From Oscillospiraceae bacterium (GTDB lineage Bacteria; Bacillota_A; Clostridia; Oscillospirales; Oscillospiraceae): a DNA stretch of 42,205 bases. Under the pieces are notes generated by a model. It did not search any database. It was not told the origin of the DNA and was given only the letters and a program-made list of their open reading frames with translations. The translations under genes and the position numbers were made by a program. The DNA is taken from contig JAFQHF010000058.1 in assembly GCA_017398105.1 (NCBI GenBank), forward strand, positions 1 to 42,205, in the 5' to 3' direction. Positions 6,381-14,886 of this stretch are shown here, piece after piece (position 1 is the first letter of the stretch; each line of letters starts with the position of its first letter).

Positions 6381-7763
6381 ATGGCAAAAACCAAAACCAG
6401 TGCCCTGACCTGGAAGCATAAAGTCGGCTATGGTCTGGGCGACTTCGGCGGCTGCATGACCTTCGCACTCATGGGCTCCTATGTTACCCGTTACTACGTC
6501 AACGTGCTGAAGGTCGATACCGTCATCCTGGCAACTCTGCTTCTGATCTGGAACATCTGGGATGCTGTCAACGATCCCATGATGGGTGCTCTGATGGATA
6601 AGCTCTACGCCAAGAAAGCGCACAAAAACGGTAAGTTCCGTCCCTGGCTGCTGCGGGCTACCCCCATGCTGGCCATCACATCCATCGTTTTCTGGACAGT
6701 ACCTACCTTCTTTGAAGGTACTGCCATGATCTGCGTGCTGTTCGTCTGCAAGATCCTGTACGAAGCATGCTACACCATGTTCAACATCCCCATGGGCTCC
6801 CTGCTGTCTGCCATGGCCAAGACTGACGAAGAGCGCGCCTCTCTGTCTTCTGCCCGTGGCTTCGGCTCCGTCATCGGCAACATCCTGCCTGCTATGATCT
6901 TCCCCGTTATTCTGGAGAAGTTCGGCGATTCCAATCCTGCCGGCTATGGCATTGGTGCTACCGTCTGCGCCGCAATTGGTGCTGTTCTGTGCTTCCTCCA
7001 TTACTACTGGACGGAAGAGCGCAATGTTTCCTCCGGCCCTGCTGAAAATGCAGAGCCCGCCAAGGTCACCGATATTCTGGTGGTCTTCAAGAAGAACCGG
7101 GCTTTCCTGGCTCTGTGTATCCACGGTGTCTGCATCTGCTGTATGCAGTATGTTGGCTCCACTCTGGGTACCTACATGTATGCTGACGTTCTGGGCTCCA
7201 TCGGCCTGATGGCTACGGCTTCCGTCATTGGTATGCCCATCAGTCTGATCACCCTGGCCATCGCACCCAAGCTGGCTAAGAAGTTTGGCCTGACCAAGCT
7301 GATCCAGAACTGCCTGCTGATTGGTTCCGCTATGTTTGCTGGTCTGTTTGCATTCCATATGGTCGGCAATGTCAATCCCTATGTCCACATGATCTGGTTC
7401 CAGCTGGCACAGGGCATTGCAAGCGTGTCCATCCTGATGCAGTGGGGCATGGTCGGTGAAGTCATCGATTACAACGAGTATCTGACCGGCAAGCGCACCG
7501 AGGGTTCCATCTACGGCACCTTCAACCTGTCCCGCCGTATCGGCCAGACCGTTGGTAACTCCGCCGCTGTTCTGGCTCTGGGCTGGATCGGCTACGACGC
7601 TACCTTGGCTGCACAGTCTGCCGGTACTCTGACCGGTATCAAGATCCTGTGTGTTCTGGTTCCCGCAATTTTTGTTATCGGTTCCTGGGCTGCTTTCAAG
7701 TTCGTTTGGAACATTACCGATGATATCCGCGCCAAGATGGCTGCGCACTTCGAAGCTAAATAA
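6381..7763 (+). CDS. GPH family glycoside-pentoside-hexuronide:cation symporter
   Basis: 460 residues from ATG at 6381, which follows GGAGGA; the frame is open 33 codons further upstream without family sequence. MelB-type 12-helix transporter of the cytoplasmic membrane. Family marks: YGLGDFGG at the start, YYVNVLK, then WDAVNDPMMGALMDK and KFRPWLL (the conserved cytoplasmic loop 2-3), FNIPMGSLLSAM, and EVIDYNEYLTGKRTEGSIYG near the end. It imports a sugar or glycoside with Na+ or H+. Regulation by the divergent AraC protein is likely. Highly biased codons suggest strong expression. A terminator follows. The substrate cannot be read from sequence. Confidence 0.9.
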   Translation: MAKTKTSALTWKHKVGYGLGDFGGCMTFALMGSYVTRYYVNVLKVDTVILATLLLIWNIWDAVNDPMMGALMDKLYAKKAHKNGKFRPWLLRATPMLAITSIVFWTVPTFFEGTAMICVLFVCKILYEACYTMFNIPMGSLLSAMAKTDEERASLSSARGFGSVIGNILPAMIFPVILEKFGDSNPAGYGIGATVCAAIGAVLCFLHYYWTEERNVSSGPAENAEPAKVTDILVVFKKNRAFLALCIHGVCICCMQYVGSTLGTYMYADVLGSIGLMATASVIGMPISLITLAIAPKLAKKFGLTKLIQNCLLIGSAMFAGLFAFHMVGNVNPYVHMIWFQLAQGIASVSILMQWGMVGEVIDYNEYLTGKRTEGSIYGTFNLSRRIGQTVGNSAAVLALGWIGYDATLAAQSAGTLTGIKILCVLVPAIFVIGSWAAFKFVWNITDDIRAKMAAHFEAK

Positions 7764-7788
7764 GTTCACTCATACAATTGACCGTTTT

Positions 7789-7826
7789 GAGCGGCACGGG
7801 ATCTGCCGTGCCGCTCATTTTCTTTC
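7789..7826 (+). terminator. Intrinsic terminator after GPH symporter
   Basis: Eleven-bp perfect GC-rich stem (7789-7799 with 7806-7816), 6-nt loop, then ATTTTCTTTC. Confidence 0.85.
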
Positions 7827-7922
7827 AAAGGCATCTGTTAGCCGTCTGGATTCTTCTTTCTCCTTACTATCTTCCTTACTTGTTCACTTTTTGCCATTTC
7901 TGGACGGCTAACAGATGCCTTT
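7827..7922. repeat. 20-bp perfect inverted repeat with pyrimidine-rich 56-nt loop
   Basis: Left arm 7827-7846 (AAAGGCATCTGTTAGCCGTC) is the exact reverse complement of 7903-7922. The 56-nt spacer is mostly C and T on the plus strand. The right arm ends 26 nt before the ATG of the creatininase-family gene. It could be a structured leader of that gene or a small mobile-element relic; no other copy exists in this window. Confidence 0.85.
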
Positions 7923-7948
7923 GAGTCGCTTTTATATGGAGGTTTATT

Positions 7949-8794
7949 ATGGAAATGCGTACCCGTATTCTGGGAAAAATGCTGAACAGTGAGGTTCAGG
8001 ATTATCTGAAAAGAAATGATATTATTATCGTCCCTGTGGGAACCACGGAAATGCACGGCGGCTTTCCTCTGGACTGCGAGACTGTTATCAGTGAAGCTTA
8101 TGCGCTGAAGATGGCGGAGGCTTGTGATGGCCTGGTGCTCACGGGTCTTCCTTACTTCTACGCCGGTGCCACCGCTTCCGGCAGGGGCACGGTTCAGGTC
8201 ACGGTTCGCCAGGGTATCGACTACTTAGGAGCCATCGCCCGGAGCCTGCTGCGTCTGGGCTTCAAGCGTCAGGTATATATCAGCTTCCATGGCCCTGCCC
8301 ATATGACGATCTGCCCTATGGTCCGTGACTTCTATGACGAGACCGGTGTACCGATCCTATATCTGGATGCCATGATGCACATGAACAAATGCATGGATCT
8401 TTTTGCGAAGGTGGGGATGATGGCTTTCCATGACATCACCGTTGGTGCTTACAAGATCATGAACCGTCTGGACGATATACCTCTTGTCACCGGCTTTGCA
8501 CATACAGAGCCCCAGTCTTGCGCCCCCTTCAACGATCTGTTTGCCCTGGGTTATCAGAGTGCTGCTGTTGGTTATTGCTTCGGTGAAAATGGAGATCATA
8601 TGGCAACACCAGACATTCCGGATATTGAGACCCGCGATGCCAAGGCAGCATTGGGCGCTGATCTGATCTGCAAGATGGTGGAGCGGATGAATATGCCCCA
8701 TGTGGTGGAACAGCTGCGGAAGCTGGAGGAGTACGGCCTCGAAAACGAGAAGAAGTATCCCTGGATGCCTGCCGCCTGGAACCGGAATCACTGA
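7949..8794 (+). CDS. Creatininase family metal-dependent amidohydrolase
   Basis: 281 residues, usual family length is about 250-280. The family opens with a motif like VPVGSxEqHGpHLPlxTD; here it reads VPVGTTEMHGGFPLDCET (residues about 28-45), keeping the metal-binding E and H. The central NGHGGN-type loop is replaced by SFHGPAH, keeping one His, and the late HAGxxETS-type motif appears as GFAHTEPQS, keeping E. Relatives hydrolyse creatinine, 3-dehydro-scyllo-inosose, or formamide-type amides. This is a divergent member whose substrate is unknown. ATG at 7949 follows GGAGG. It lies between two transporters and may process an imported compound. Confidence 0.75.
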   Translation: MEMRTRILGKMLNSEVQDYLKRNDIIIVPVGTTEMHGGFPLDCETVISEAYALKMAEACDGLVLTGLPYFYAGATASGRGTVQVTVRQGIDYLGAIARSLLRLGFKRQVYISFHGPAHMTICPMVRDFYDETGVPILYLDAMMHMNKCMDLFAKVGMMAFHDITVGAYKIMNRLDDIPLVTGFAHTEPQSCAPFNDLFALGYQSAAVGYCFGENGDHMATPDIPDIETRDAKAALGADLICKMVERMNMPHVVEQLRKLEEYGLENEKKYPWMPAAWNRNH

Positions 8795-8808
8795 GGATAT
8801 AATTTGAG

Positions 8809-8838
8809 CGGACAGTAAATATTACCGTCCGTATTTTT
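8809..8838 (+). terminator. Probable terminator after creatininase gene
   Basis: Hairpin CGGAC...GTCCG with an inner GTAA/TTAC pairing, followed by TATTTTTAAAAA. Confidence 0.6.
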
Positions 8839-8845
8839 AAAAAGG

Positions 8846-8874
8846 TTGACTCAATATGTGATTGCCGTTATGAT
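8846..8874 (+). promoter_or_regulatory. Promoter of the MFS transporter gene
   Basis: TTGACT (8846-8851), 17-bp spacer, TATGAT (8869-8874); the transcript would start about 20 nt before the coding region. Confidence 0.7.
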
Positions 8875-8902
8875 TATAGATAGAAAAAATAATGGGAAAT
8901 AG

Positions 8903-10099
8903 GTGAATGCGTGTGAAAAAATGAGTATCCTGCGTCCTTCTGCGGCAGCGTTTTTGTTGATGATGGCAATGGCAGTCACCACAACCGCCCTGAGTTTTTT
9001 TGTTTCTCCTGTTTGTGATGAGCTTGGCGTGGGTCGTGGTACCTTTACCCTGTACTACAGCCTGATGACAGCTGCCGGTGCGGTCAGCACTTCGTTTCTG
9101 GGGCAGTATATCAATAAAAACGGTGTCCGGAAAGTCATGCTGCTGTCCGGATTCTGGTGTTCAGCGGGTCTGCTGCTGTTCTCACTGTCCAATTCCGTGT
9201 GGATTTTCTATCTGGTGGGAGCGGCAATCGGACTGTTTGGTACGAGTTGCATCAGTCTTTGCGCCAACGTGATTGTGCAGACCTCCTACTCCAGCGAGCA
9301 GGCCTCCTCTCTCCTTGGTTTTGTGATGGCCGGTTCTGGTGTGGGCGGTATGCTGTTCAGCCTGATTCTGCCGGGACTTTTGAGTAGCTATGGCTGGCGT
9401 ATTGGCTATAGATTTCTTGCCTTATGCTGGCTGGCCCTGGTGTTAGGCGCTTTTTTGCTGAATGGCAGACAGGAGACACATGGTGCAGTAGGAAACCGTA
9501 AAGTGTTATCCCATGGTATGACCAGAAAAGAAGCACTGAAAAGCATCAAATTCTATTATATGGCTGTTGCAGTTGTAATCTACACGGTTGGATGCAGTAT
9601 TCAGCAGCAGTTACCCTCTCTGCTGGCGGGTCACAACTTTTCTTCGGCACAGGTTGGCATTATGATGTCAATTATGACTGCCAGCCTGGCTGTAGGCAAG
9701 ATTATTCAGGGCATGCTCTACAGCAAAATGGGCGTTGCCAGAGGCGGTACAGTGATCACGGTTATGTTTATTGCAGGATTCCTGCTACTGATGAAACCTC
9801 AAACTGCATATTCCGGACTGATCAGTCTTGCCTTTGGTATGGGTATTGTTACAACCCTGATGCCGACCGTAGTGCGCTTTGTGTTTGGATCCCGCGAATT
9901 TGCTTCCATTTGGGGCATTCTAGCTACTGCCAGCAGTGTTGGCTCTTTTGTATCAACACCTGTATGGGGCATCATTTACGATGCCTGCGGAAATTATACA
10001 CCTGCGATGATCGTGACTCCGATACTGCTGGCAGTGGCCCTGGCTGCAATGTTATTGGCGCTTAAGGATACAGGAAACCGAAGAGAAGCTTTTACGTAA
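8903..10099 (+). CDS. MFS transporter (oxalate/formate antiporter-like)
   Basis: 398 residues with about 12 hydrophobic segments. The loop 2-3 motif GQYINKNGVRKVM matches the conserved MFS G-X-X-D/N-R-x-G-R/K-R loop. The order of segments resembles the OxlT/monocarboxylate group; the substrate is unknown. The start is uncertain: GTG at 8903 (weak GGGAAA upstream) or ATG at 8921 (no well-placed ribosome binding site), differing by six residues. Its own promoter lies at 8846-8874. The 3' end overlaps, in another frame, the decayed recombinase tail at 10071-10301, so the last residues of this protein may derive from a junction with that element. Confidence 0.82.
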   Translation: MNACEKMSILRPSAAAFLLMMAMAVTTTALSFFVSPVCDELGVGRGTFTLYYSLMTAAGAVSTSFLGQYINKNGVRKVMLLSGFWCSAGLLLFSLSNSVWIFYLVGAAIGLFGTSCISLCANVIVQTSYSSEQASSLLGFVMAGSGVGGMLFSLILPGLLSSYGWRIGYRFLALCWLALVLGAFLLNGRQETHGAVGNRKVLSHGMTRKEALKSIKFYYMAVAVVIYTVGCSIQQQLPSLLAGHNFSSAQVGIMMSIMTASLAVGKIIQGMLYSKMGVARGGTVITVMFIAGFLLLMKPQTAYSGLISLAFGMGIVTTLMPTVVRFVFGSREFASIWGILATASSVGSFVSTPVWGIIYDACGNYTPAMIVTPILLAVALAAMLLALKDTGNRREAFT

Positions 10100-10301
10100 G
10101 CGGGAATCTGGGGAACAAGCAAATCAGGCTGCTTTGGACATTATCCCTACGACCCAGCATATTCTGGACAACTACGATGCTTTAACGACAGAAGAGAAGA
10201 ATCATCTGTGGAAGTTGGTTTTGAGAAAGGTGACGGCTTACAGAACACCGGATGGAAAATTAAGTGTACACATCTATCCCAAACTGCCAAAAGCAATTTA
10301 A
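10071..10301 (+). pseudogene. C-terminal fragment of a large serine recombinase
   Basis: A frame of 76 codons without a start ends at TAA 10299-10301. It contains DNYDALTTEEKNHLWKLVLR and then KVTAYRTPDGKLSVHIYPKL, the typical final segment of large serine recombinases found on Firmicute integrative elements. The catalytic resolvase domain and zinc ribbon are absent; upstream lies the MFS gene in another frame. So this is the stump of a mobile element removed by deletion. A hairpin at 10309-10340 follows directly, probably the original terminator. Confidence 0.72.
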
Positions 10302-10308
10302 TATGAAA

Positions 10309-10340
10309 AATGGCCTTCTGATAAAACACAGAAGGCCATT
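10309..10340 (+). terminator. Hairpin after recombinase remnant
   Basis: Twelve-bp perfect stem AATGGCCTTCTG / CAGAAGGCCATT with an 8-nt loop and the weak tail CGTTATT. Probably the terminator of the former recombinase gene. Confidence 0.55.
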
Positions 10341-10396
10341 CGTTATTGAAGGCCCATTATGCTTTCAATGCGCAGGAAAGACTAGAATTTAGCCTC

Positions 10397-10442
10397 AAAA
10401 CCGCTTTCACCTATCGACGGAAGGCGGTTTTCGTGCTATAAT
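10397..10442 (+). promoter_or_regulatory. Promoter of the GTPase-nuclease fusion gene, within a hairpin
   Basis: TCGACG (10414-10419), 17-bp spacer, TATAAT (10437-10442). The -35 lies in the loop of an inverted repeat AAAACCGC / GCGGTTTT (10397-10404 with 10424-10431), which may terminate upstream transcription. Confidence 0.6.
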
Positions 10443-10475
10443 GATGCCTACTTAAGAGGAAATGAGGCTTTGTCC

Positions 10476-13016
10476 ATGGGTGAACAGTTCAAAAAGAAAC
10501 ATATTAGTGCTGGTTTGTTGGCCCATGTGGATGCGGGCAAGACGACTCTGAGCGAGGCGCTGCTGTATGTCAGCGGTGCCCGGCGGACACTGGGACGGGT
10601 GGATCATAAGGATGCGTTTCTGGACACCCACAGTCTGGAACGGGCCCGGGGAATCACCATTTTCTCCAAGCAGGCCATGCTGGAGACGGAAAGCCGGGCA
10701 ATTACTCTGGTGGATACGCCGGGCCACGTGGATTTTTCTGCGGAAACCGAGCGGACGATGTCCGTTCTGGACTGTGCGGTGCTGGTGATCAGCGGCACCG
10801 ACGGCATTCAGGCCCATACCCTGACACTCTGGCGGCTGTTGGAGCGGTATAGCATCCCCACCTTTTTGTTTATCAATAAGATGGATCTTCCCGGCATGGA
10901 GCGGGAAAAGCTGCTGAAGCAGCTGCAGGAGCAGCTGGGGGGCGGCTGTGTGGATTTTGACCAGGATGCGGATTCTCTGGCGGAAAACTGCGCCATGTGT
11001 GATGAAGCACTGCTGGAAAACTACCTGGAAAGCGGTGTGGTGACCCGGGGCAATATCCGGGGACTTATCGCAAAGCGGAAGCTGTTTCCCTGCTGCTTTG
11101 GCTCTGCGCTGAAGCTGGAAGGCGTGGAGCAGCTGCTGACGCTGCTGGATGCTTACGCGCCGGAAATGCAGTATCCTGCTGATTTTTCTGCCCGGGTGTA
11201 TAAGATTTCCCGGGACCCTCAGGGGAACCGCCTGACCTGGCTGAAGGTCACCGGCGGCAGCCTGAAGGTTCGCTCGGTGATGGCCTACAAAAACCGGAAG
11301 GGCGAATCCCGGGAAGAAAAGGCAGTGCAGCTGCGCTGCTATTCCGGTGAAAAATTCACTGCACCGGAGGAAGTTTTCGCCGGAGAGCTGGCAGCGGTCA
11401 CCGGCTGGTCAGAGACCTTTGTGGGGCAGGCTCTGGGCGCGGAGCCGGAGGGACTGACAGCGGCCCTGGAACCGGTCATGACCTACCGGGTGAACCTTCC
11501 CAAGGGGGCTGACCCGGCTGTGGCGGCACCCAAGCTGCGGCAGCTGGAGGAGGAAGATCCCCAGCTGCATCTGGTGACGGAAAACGGCCAGATCCATGTG
11601 CAGATCATGGGCAAGGTTCAGCTGGAAATTTTCCGCAGCCTGGTGCAGCAGCGGTTCAATCTGGACATTTCCCTGGACGACCAGAGAATTTTCTACAAAG
11701 AGACCATTGCGGATACGGTGGAGGGTGTGGGCCATTTTGAACCCCTGCGCCACTATGCTGAATGCCATCTGCTGCTGGAGCCTCTGCCCCAGGGAAGCGG
11801 ACTGATATTCGACACGGTATGTCCCACGGATGTGCTGGATATCCAGTACCAGAGGCTGATTCTGGGTCATCTGTCGGAAAAGACTCACCGGGGCGTGCTC
11901 ACCGGCGCCCCCATTACGGATATGAAGATCACCCTGCTGGTGGGCAAGGCCCATCTGAAGCATACCGAGGGCGGCGATTTCCGGCAGGCCACCTACCGGG
12001 CTGTCCGGCAGGGCCTGATGCAGGCAAAGTCCGTGCTTCTGGAGCCCTGGTATGCCTTTTCCTTGACCTGTCCCACGGAGCAGATCGGCCGGGCCATTAC
12101 GGATATTCGGGCTATGGGCGGCGAATTCGATTCCCCGGAGGCGGTGGGAAGCCTGTCCACTCTGAAGGGTCTGGTTCCGGCTTCAGAGGTGAAGGATTAT
12201 GCCGAAACCCTCGCGGCCTATACCCAGGGCCGGGGACGGCTGCAGCTGACCCTCCACGGCTATGCGCCCTGCCATAACCAGGAGGAAGTGGTATCGGAGA
12301 TCGGCTATGATCCGGAAGCGGATGTGGAGAATACACCGGATTCCGTATTCTGTGCCCACGGAGCCGGCTTCAATGTGAAATGGAACGAAGTCAAAGACCA
12401 CATGCATCTGGAAAGCGGTCTGAAGGAGGAAAAAGCACCCCAGATCATCACCCGGAACGTCCGCTATGATGACAAGGAGCTGGAAAAGATCATGGAGCGG
12501 GAATTCGGCGCCATCCGGCGGCCCCAGTACGGCGTAAAATCCACAAACCGGCCAGCCACCGAGGAGATCGTCATCCGGCCCCCAAAGCAGAAATACATCA
12601 TTGTGGACGGTTACAATGTGATCTTCGCCTGGGAGGAGCTGGCAGAGCAGGCCCGGTCTGATCTGGATGCTGCCCGGCGGCAGCTGTGCGATGCCCTTTC
12701 CAGCTTTGCGGGCTACACCAAATGCCGCCTGGTGGTGGTATTCGACGGCTACAAGCAGAAAGGAAACCCCGGCGAAAAGAGCCAGTTCCATAACATCCAG
12801 GTGGTCTTCACCAAAGAAGGGGAAACCGCCGATGCCTATATCGAAGCACTGGCCGATCAGATCGGCAATAACTATGCGGTTCGCGTAGCCTCTTCCGACG
12901 CACTGGTCCAGATCAGCTCCCTGCGCAGCGGTGTGCTGCGCATGAGCGCAAGAGAACTGCGCGCGGAAGTGGAAGCGGCCCGGAAAGAGATGGGGCAGCA
13001 TTTTAAGAAGGCTTGA
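10476..13016 (+). CDS. Tet(M)/EF-G-like translational GTPase fused to a YacP/Rae1-like NYN nuclease domain
   Basis: 846 residues from ATG at 10476 (GAGG 8 nt upstream; a TTG two codons earlier is less likely). Residues 1-640 are a ribosomal-protection-type GTPase: P-loop AHVDAGKTT (16-24), switch I ERARGIT (55-61), DTPGH (80-84), NKMD (134-137), then EF-G-like domains II-V. A linker leads to a C-terminal NYN/PIN-type domain from about residue 706: IIVDGYNVIFAW, VVVFDGYKQKG, VVFTKEGETADAYIE, RMSARELRAEVE. These match B. subtilis YacP (Rae1), a nuclease that cuts mRNA in the ribosomal A site. Tet proteins are about 640 residues, so the extra 200 residues are a true fusion. A GTPase that enters the A site could deliver the nuclease there. 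Drug resistance cannot be assumed. The gene is monocistronic with its own promoter. Confidence 0.9.
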   Translation: MGEQFKKKHISAGLLAHVDAGKTTLSEALLYVSGARRTLGRVDHKDAFLDTHSLERARGITIFSKQAMLETESRAITLVDTPGHVDFSAETERTMSVLDCAVLVISGTDGIQAHTLTLWRLLERYSIPTFLFINKMDLPGMEREKLLKQLQEQLGGGCVDFDQDADSLAENCAMCDEALLENYLESGVVTRGNIRGLIAKRKLFPCCFGSALKLEGVEQLLTLLDAYAPEMQYPADFSARVYKISRDPQGNRLTWLKVTGGSLKVRSVMAYKNRKGESREEKAVQLRCYSGEKFTAPEEVFAGELAAVTGWSETFVGQALGAEPEGLTAALEPVMTYRVNLPKGADPAVAAPKLRQLEEEDPQLHLVTENGQIHVQIMGKVQLEIFRSLVQQRFNLDISLDDQRIFYKETIADTVEGVGHFEPLRHYAECHLLLEPLPQGSGLIFDTVCPTDVLDIQYQRLILGHLSEKTHRGVLTGAPITDMKITLLVGKAHLKHTEGGDFRQATYRAVRQGLMQAKSVLLEPWYAFSLTCPTEQIGRAITDIRAMGGEFDSPEAVGSLSTLKGLVPASEVKDYAETLAAYTQGRGRLQLTLHGYAPCHNQEEVVSEIGYDPEADVENTPDSVFCAHGAGFNVKWNEVKDHMHLESGLKEEKAPQIITRNVRYDDKELEKIMEREFGAIRRPQYGVKSTNRPATEEIVIRPPKQKYIIVDGYNVIFAWEELAEQARSDLDAARRQLCDALSSFAGYTKCRLVVVFDGYKQKGNPGEKSQFHNIQVVFTKEGETADAYIEALADQIGNNYAVRVASSDALVQISSLRSGVLRMSARELRAEVEAARKEMGQHFKKA

Positions 13017-13464
13017 AGGCAATAGCTGGCGCATTTCTTGCGAATTGTCATTTTTGCTGACGATCAGTATTGGCGGAGGAATCCAATCAGGAAACAGGAT
13101 ATCGGAAGCTGACCTTTCACGGATGGCAGAAGCTGCGGCGTGTGAATCTGCTGCAAAAGTACATAAATACGCATTCGTGCTTGCAAAAAAATGCAGTGCT
13201 GATTATAATAAATGTATTTATTAGCAGAAAACCCTGATGATATGTGCCGTATGCTGTACTTATGACGTGTTTTGAAAATGCGCAGAGCTGTGCCGGTGAC
13301 ACAGCGCAGATACGCGCAATGGGGTCGAGCGGGCGGCAAGCACGCAGAACAGCATACAGGCTGCGTCCCGAAGCGAGGCGGGAAAGGAAGCGTTTCCGTT
13401 TGCACTTTGCTGAAATGTTTTCAGATGTTCTCTGTCGGAATATGGCAATAAGGAGAAAAGATAA
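13017..13464 (+). promoter_or_regulatory. 448-bp gap with a promoter for the polysaccharide cluster
   Basis: No convincing gene. TTGCAA (13181-13186), 17-bp spacer and perfect TATAAT (13204-13209) form a good promoter that would give a leader of about 250 nt before the MBOAT gene. A frame without a start is open over roughly 13040-13220 but matches no family I recognise. No terminator-like hairpin is obvious in the leader. Confidence 0.55.
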
Positions 13465-14877
13465 ATGGTATTTTCAAGCATCACCTTTGTGTTTATATTT
13501 CTGCCGTTGGTACTGACCGGCTACTACATTTTTTTAAGAAAAACAACCTGGCGTAATTATTGGCTCCTGGCTGCCAGTTTGGTGTTTTATGCTTGGGGAG
13601 AACCGCTGTATGTTTTTCTCATGTTGTTTTCTATTGCCTGCAATTATTTTCTGGGATTATGGCTGGGCTGCACGCCCAATAAGAGGCTGAGGCAGCTTAT
13701 CCTGATTCTGGCTGTGACATTGAATCTTGGAATCCTGTTCTATTTTAAATATTTCGACTTTTTTATCAGAACGGTAAACTCCGCTTTTCATTTGAACCTG
13801 AATGTGGGCTCAATTCCGCTGCCCATTGGCATTTCTTTTTTTACATTTCAGGCATTGAGCTATGTAATTGACGTATACCGGGGAACAGCGAAAGTGCAGA
13901 AAAATCCCTGCCATCTTGCGCTGTATATTGCGTTCTTTCCGCAATTGATCGCGGGGCCTATTGTACGGTATAATTCCATTGAACAGCAGATTGTACATCG
14001 TACGGTTTCACTGGATACATTCCAGGAGGGAATTTTCCGCTTTATCCAGGGTTTCGGCAAAAAAATTCTTCTGTCAAATGTGATGTCGATTACTGCGGAA
14101 CGCTTTTTCGCCCTGGCGGGTCAGAGAGAACTGTCCGTTTTGTCAGCGTGGCTTGGGGCGCTGGCCTATACATTCCAGATTTTCTTCGACTTTTCCGGCT
14201 ATTCCGATATGGCAATTGGTCTGGGAAAAATGTTTGGATTCAAATTTGAAGAAAACTTTCGCTATCCCTATCTTTCTCGCTCCATTTCTGAATTCTGGAA
14301 CCGCTGGCATATTTCACTTGGCCATTGGTTTCGGGATTATGTCTATTTTCCCCTGGGTGGCTCACGAGTCGGCAAGGGCAGACTTCTGCGCAATCTCTTT
14401 GTAGTATGGTTGCTGACGGGCATCTGGCATGGTGCGGCATGGCAATTTATTTTTTGGGGTATTGGATACGGCGTAATTATCAGCATCGAGAAGCTTACAA
14501 ACCTTCCGCGGAAACTGCAGAGTGCGGCATCGATTTTTGCATACAGGGTGTTTACCCTTTTGGTTGTCGTTTGCGGCTGGGTGTTATTTGGTTCCTCGGG
14601 ATTTCAAAATGCGTTTTATCAGATCGGTGCGATGTTCGGCATCGGGGCTGTCGGTTTTTGTGATACCCTGGCGATCTTTACAATCAGGGAGTACGGAATC
14701 TATTTCCTGCTGTCTGCCATCTTCTCCACACCCTTGTGCGAAAAAATAAATGGAAGAATCAAAAAGAATACCGTGTACTACATTGGCGGTACTGCTGTGT
14801 ACATGGCAATTCTTTTGCTGAGTATCTCTTTCCTACTGATCGATGCACACAATCCCTTTATCTATTTTAATTTTTGA
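13465..14877 (+). CDS. MBOAT family membrane O-acyltransferase (AlgI/DltB-like)
   Basis: 470 residues, about 10-12 membrane segments. Family motifs: FYAWGEP near the N-terminus, FPQLIAGPIVRY, WHISLGHWFRDYVYFPLGG and TGIWHGAAWQF, whose His322 is the expected catalytic histidine. AlgI/PatA-type MBOAT proteins move acyl (usually acetyl) groups from a cytoplasmic donor across the membrane to a partner that O-acylates an exopolysaccharide or cell-wall glycan. The partner should be the AlgJ/AlgX-like protein encoded directly downstream, 3 bp after the stop. ATG at 13465 follows AGGAG. A+T content is visibly higher than in the preceding gene. Confidence 0.93.
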   Translation: MVFSSITFVFIFLPLVLTGYYIFLRKTTWRNYWLLAASLVFYAWGEPLYVFLMLFSIACNYFLGLWLGCTPNKRLRQLILILAVTLNLGILFYFKYFDFFIRTVNSAFHLNLNVGSIPLPIGISFFTFQALSYVIDVYRGTAKVQKNPCHLALYIAFFPQLIAGPIVRYNSIEQQIVHRTVSLDTFQEGIFRFIQGFGKKILLSNVMSITAERFFALAGQRELSVLSAWLGALAYTFQIFFDFSGYSDMAIGLGKMFGFKFEENFRYPYLSRSISEFWNRWHISLGHWFRDYVYFPLGGSRVGKGRLLRNLFVVWLLTGIWHGAAWQFIFWGIGYGVIISIEKLTNLPRKLQSAASIFAYRVFTLLVVVCGWVLFGSSGFQNAFYQIGAMFGIGAVGFCDTLAIFTIREYGIYFLLSAIFSTPLCEKINGRIKKNTVYYIGGTAVYMAILLLSISFLLIDAHNPFIYFNF

Positions 14878-14886
14878 GGAATGGCT

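Noticed and set aside
6351..7769. 472-codon minus-strand frame opposite the GPH symporter
   Set aside because: Antisense shadow of a highly biased membrane-protein gene; no hydrophobic or catalytic pattern of its own.
10476..13016. Calling the GTPase a tetracycline-resistance determinant
   Set aside because: Sequence resembles Tet(M)-type proteins, but the fused nuclease domain and chromosomal, non-mobile setting do not support a resistance label.
13017..13464. Small genes in the gap before the MBOAT gene, including frames on both strands
   Set aside because: Frames lack ribosome binding sites and recognisable sequence; the one plausible open frame (about 13040-13220) has no start codon.
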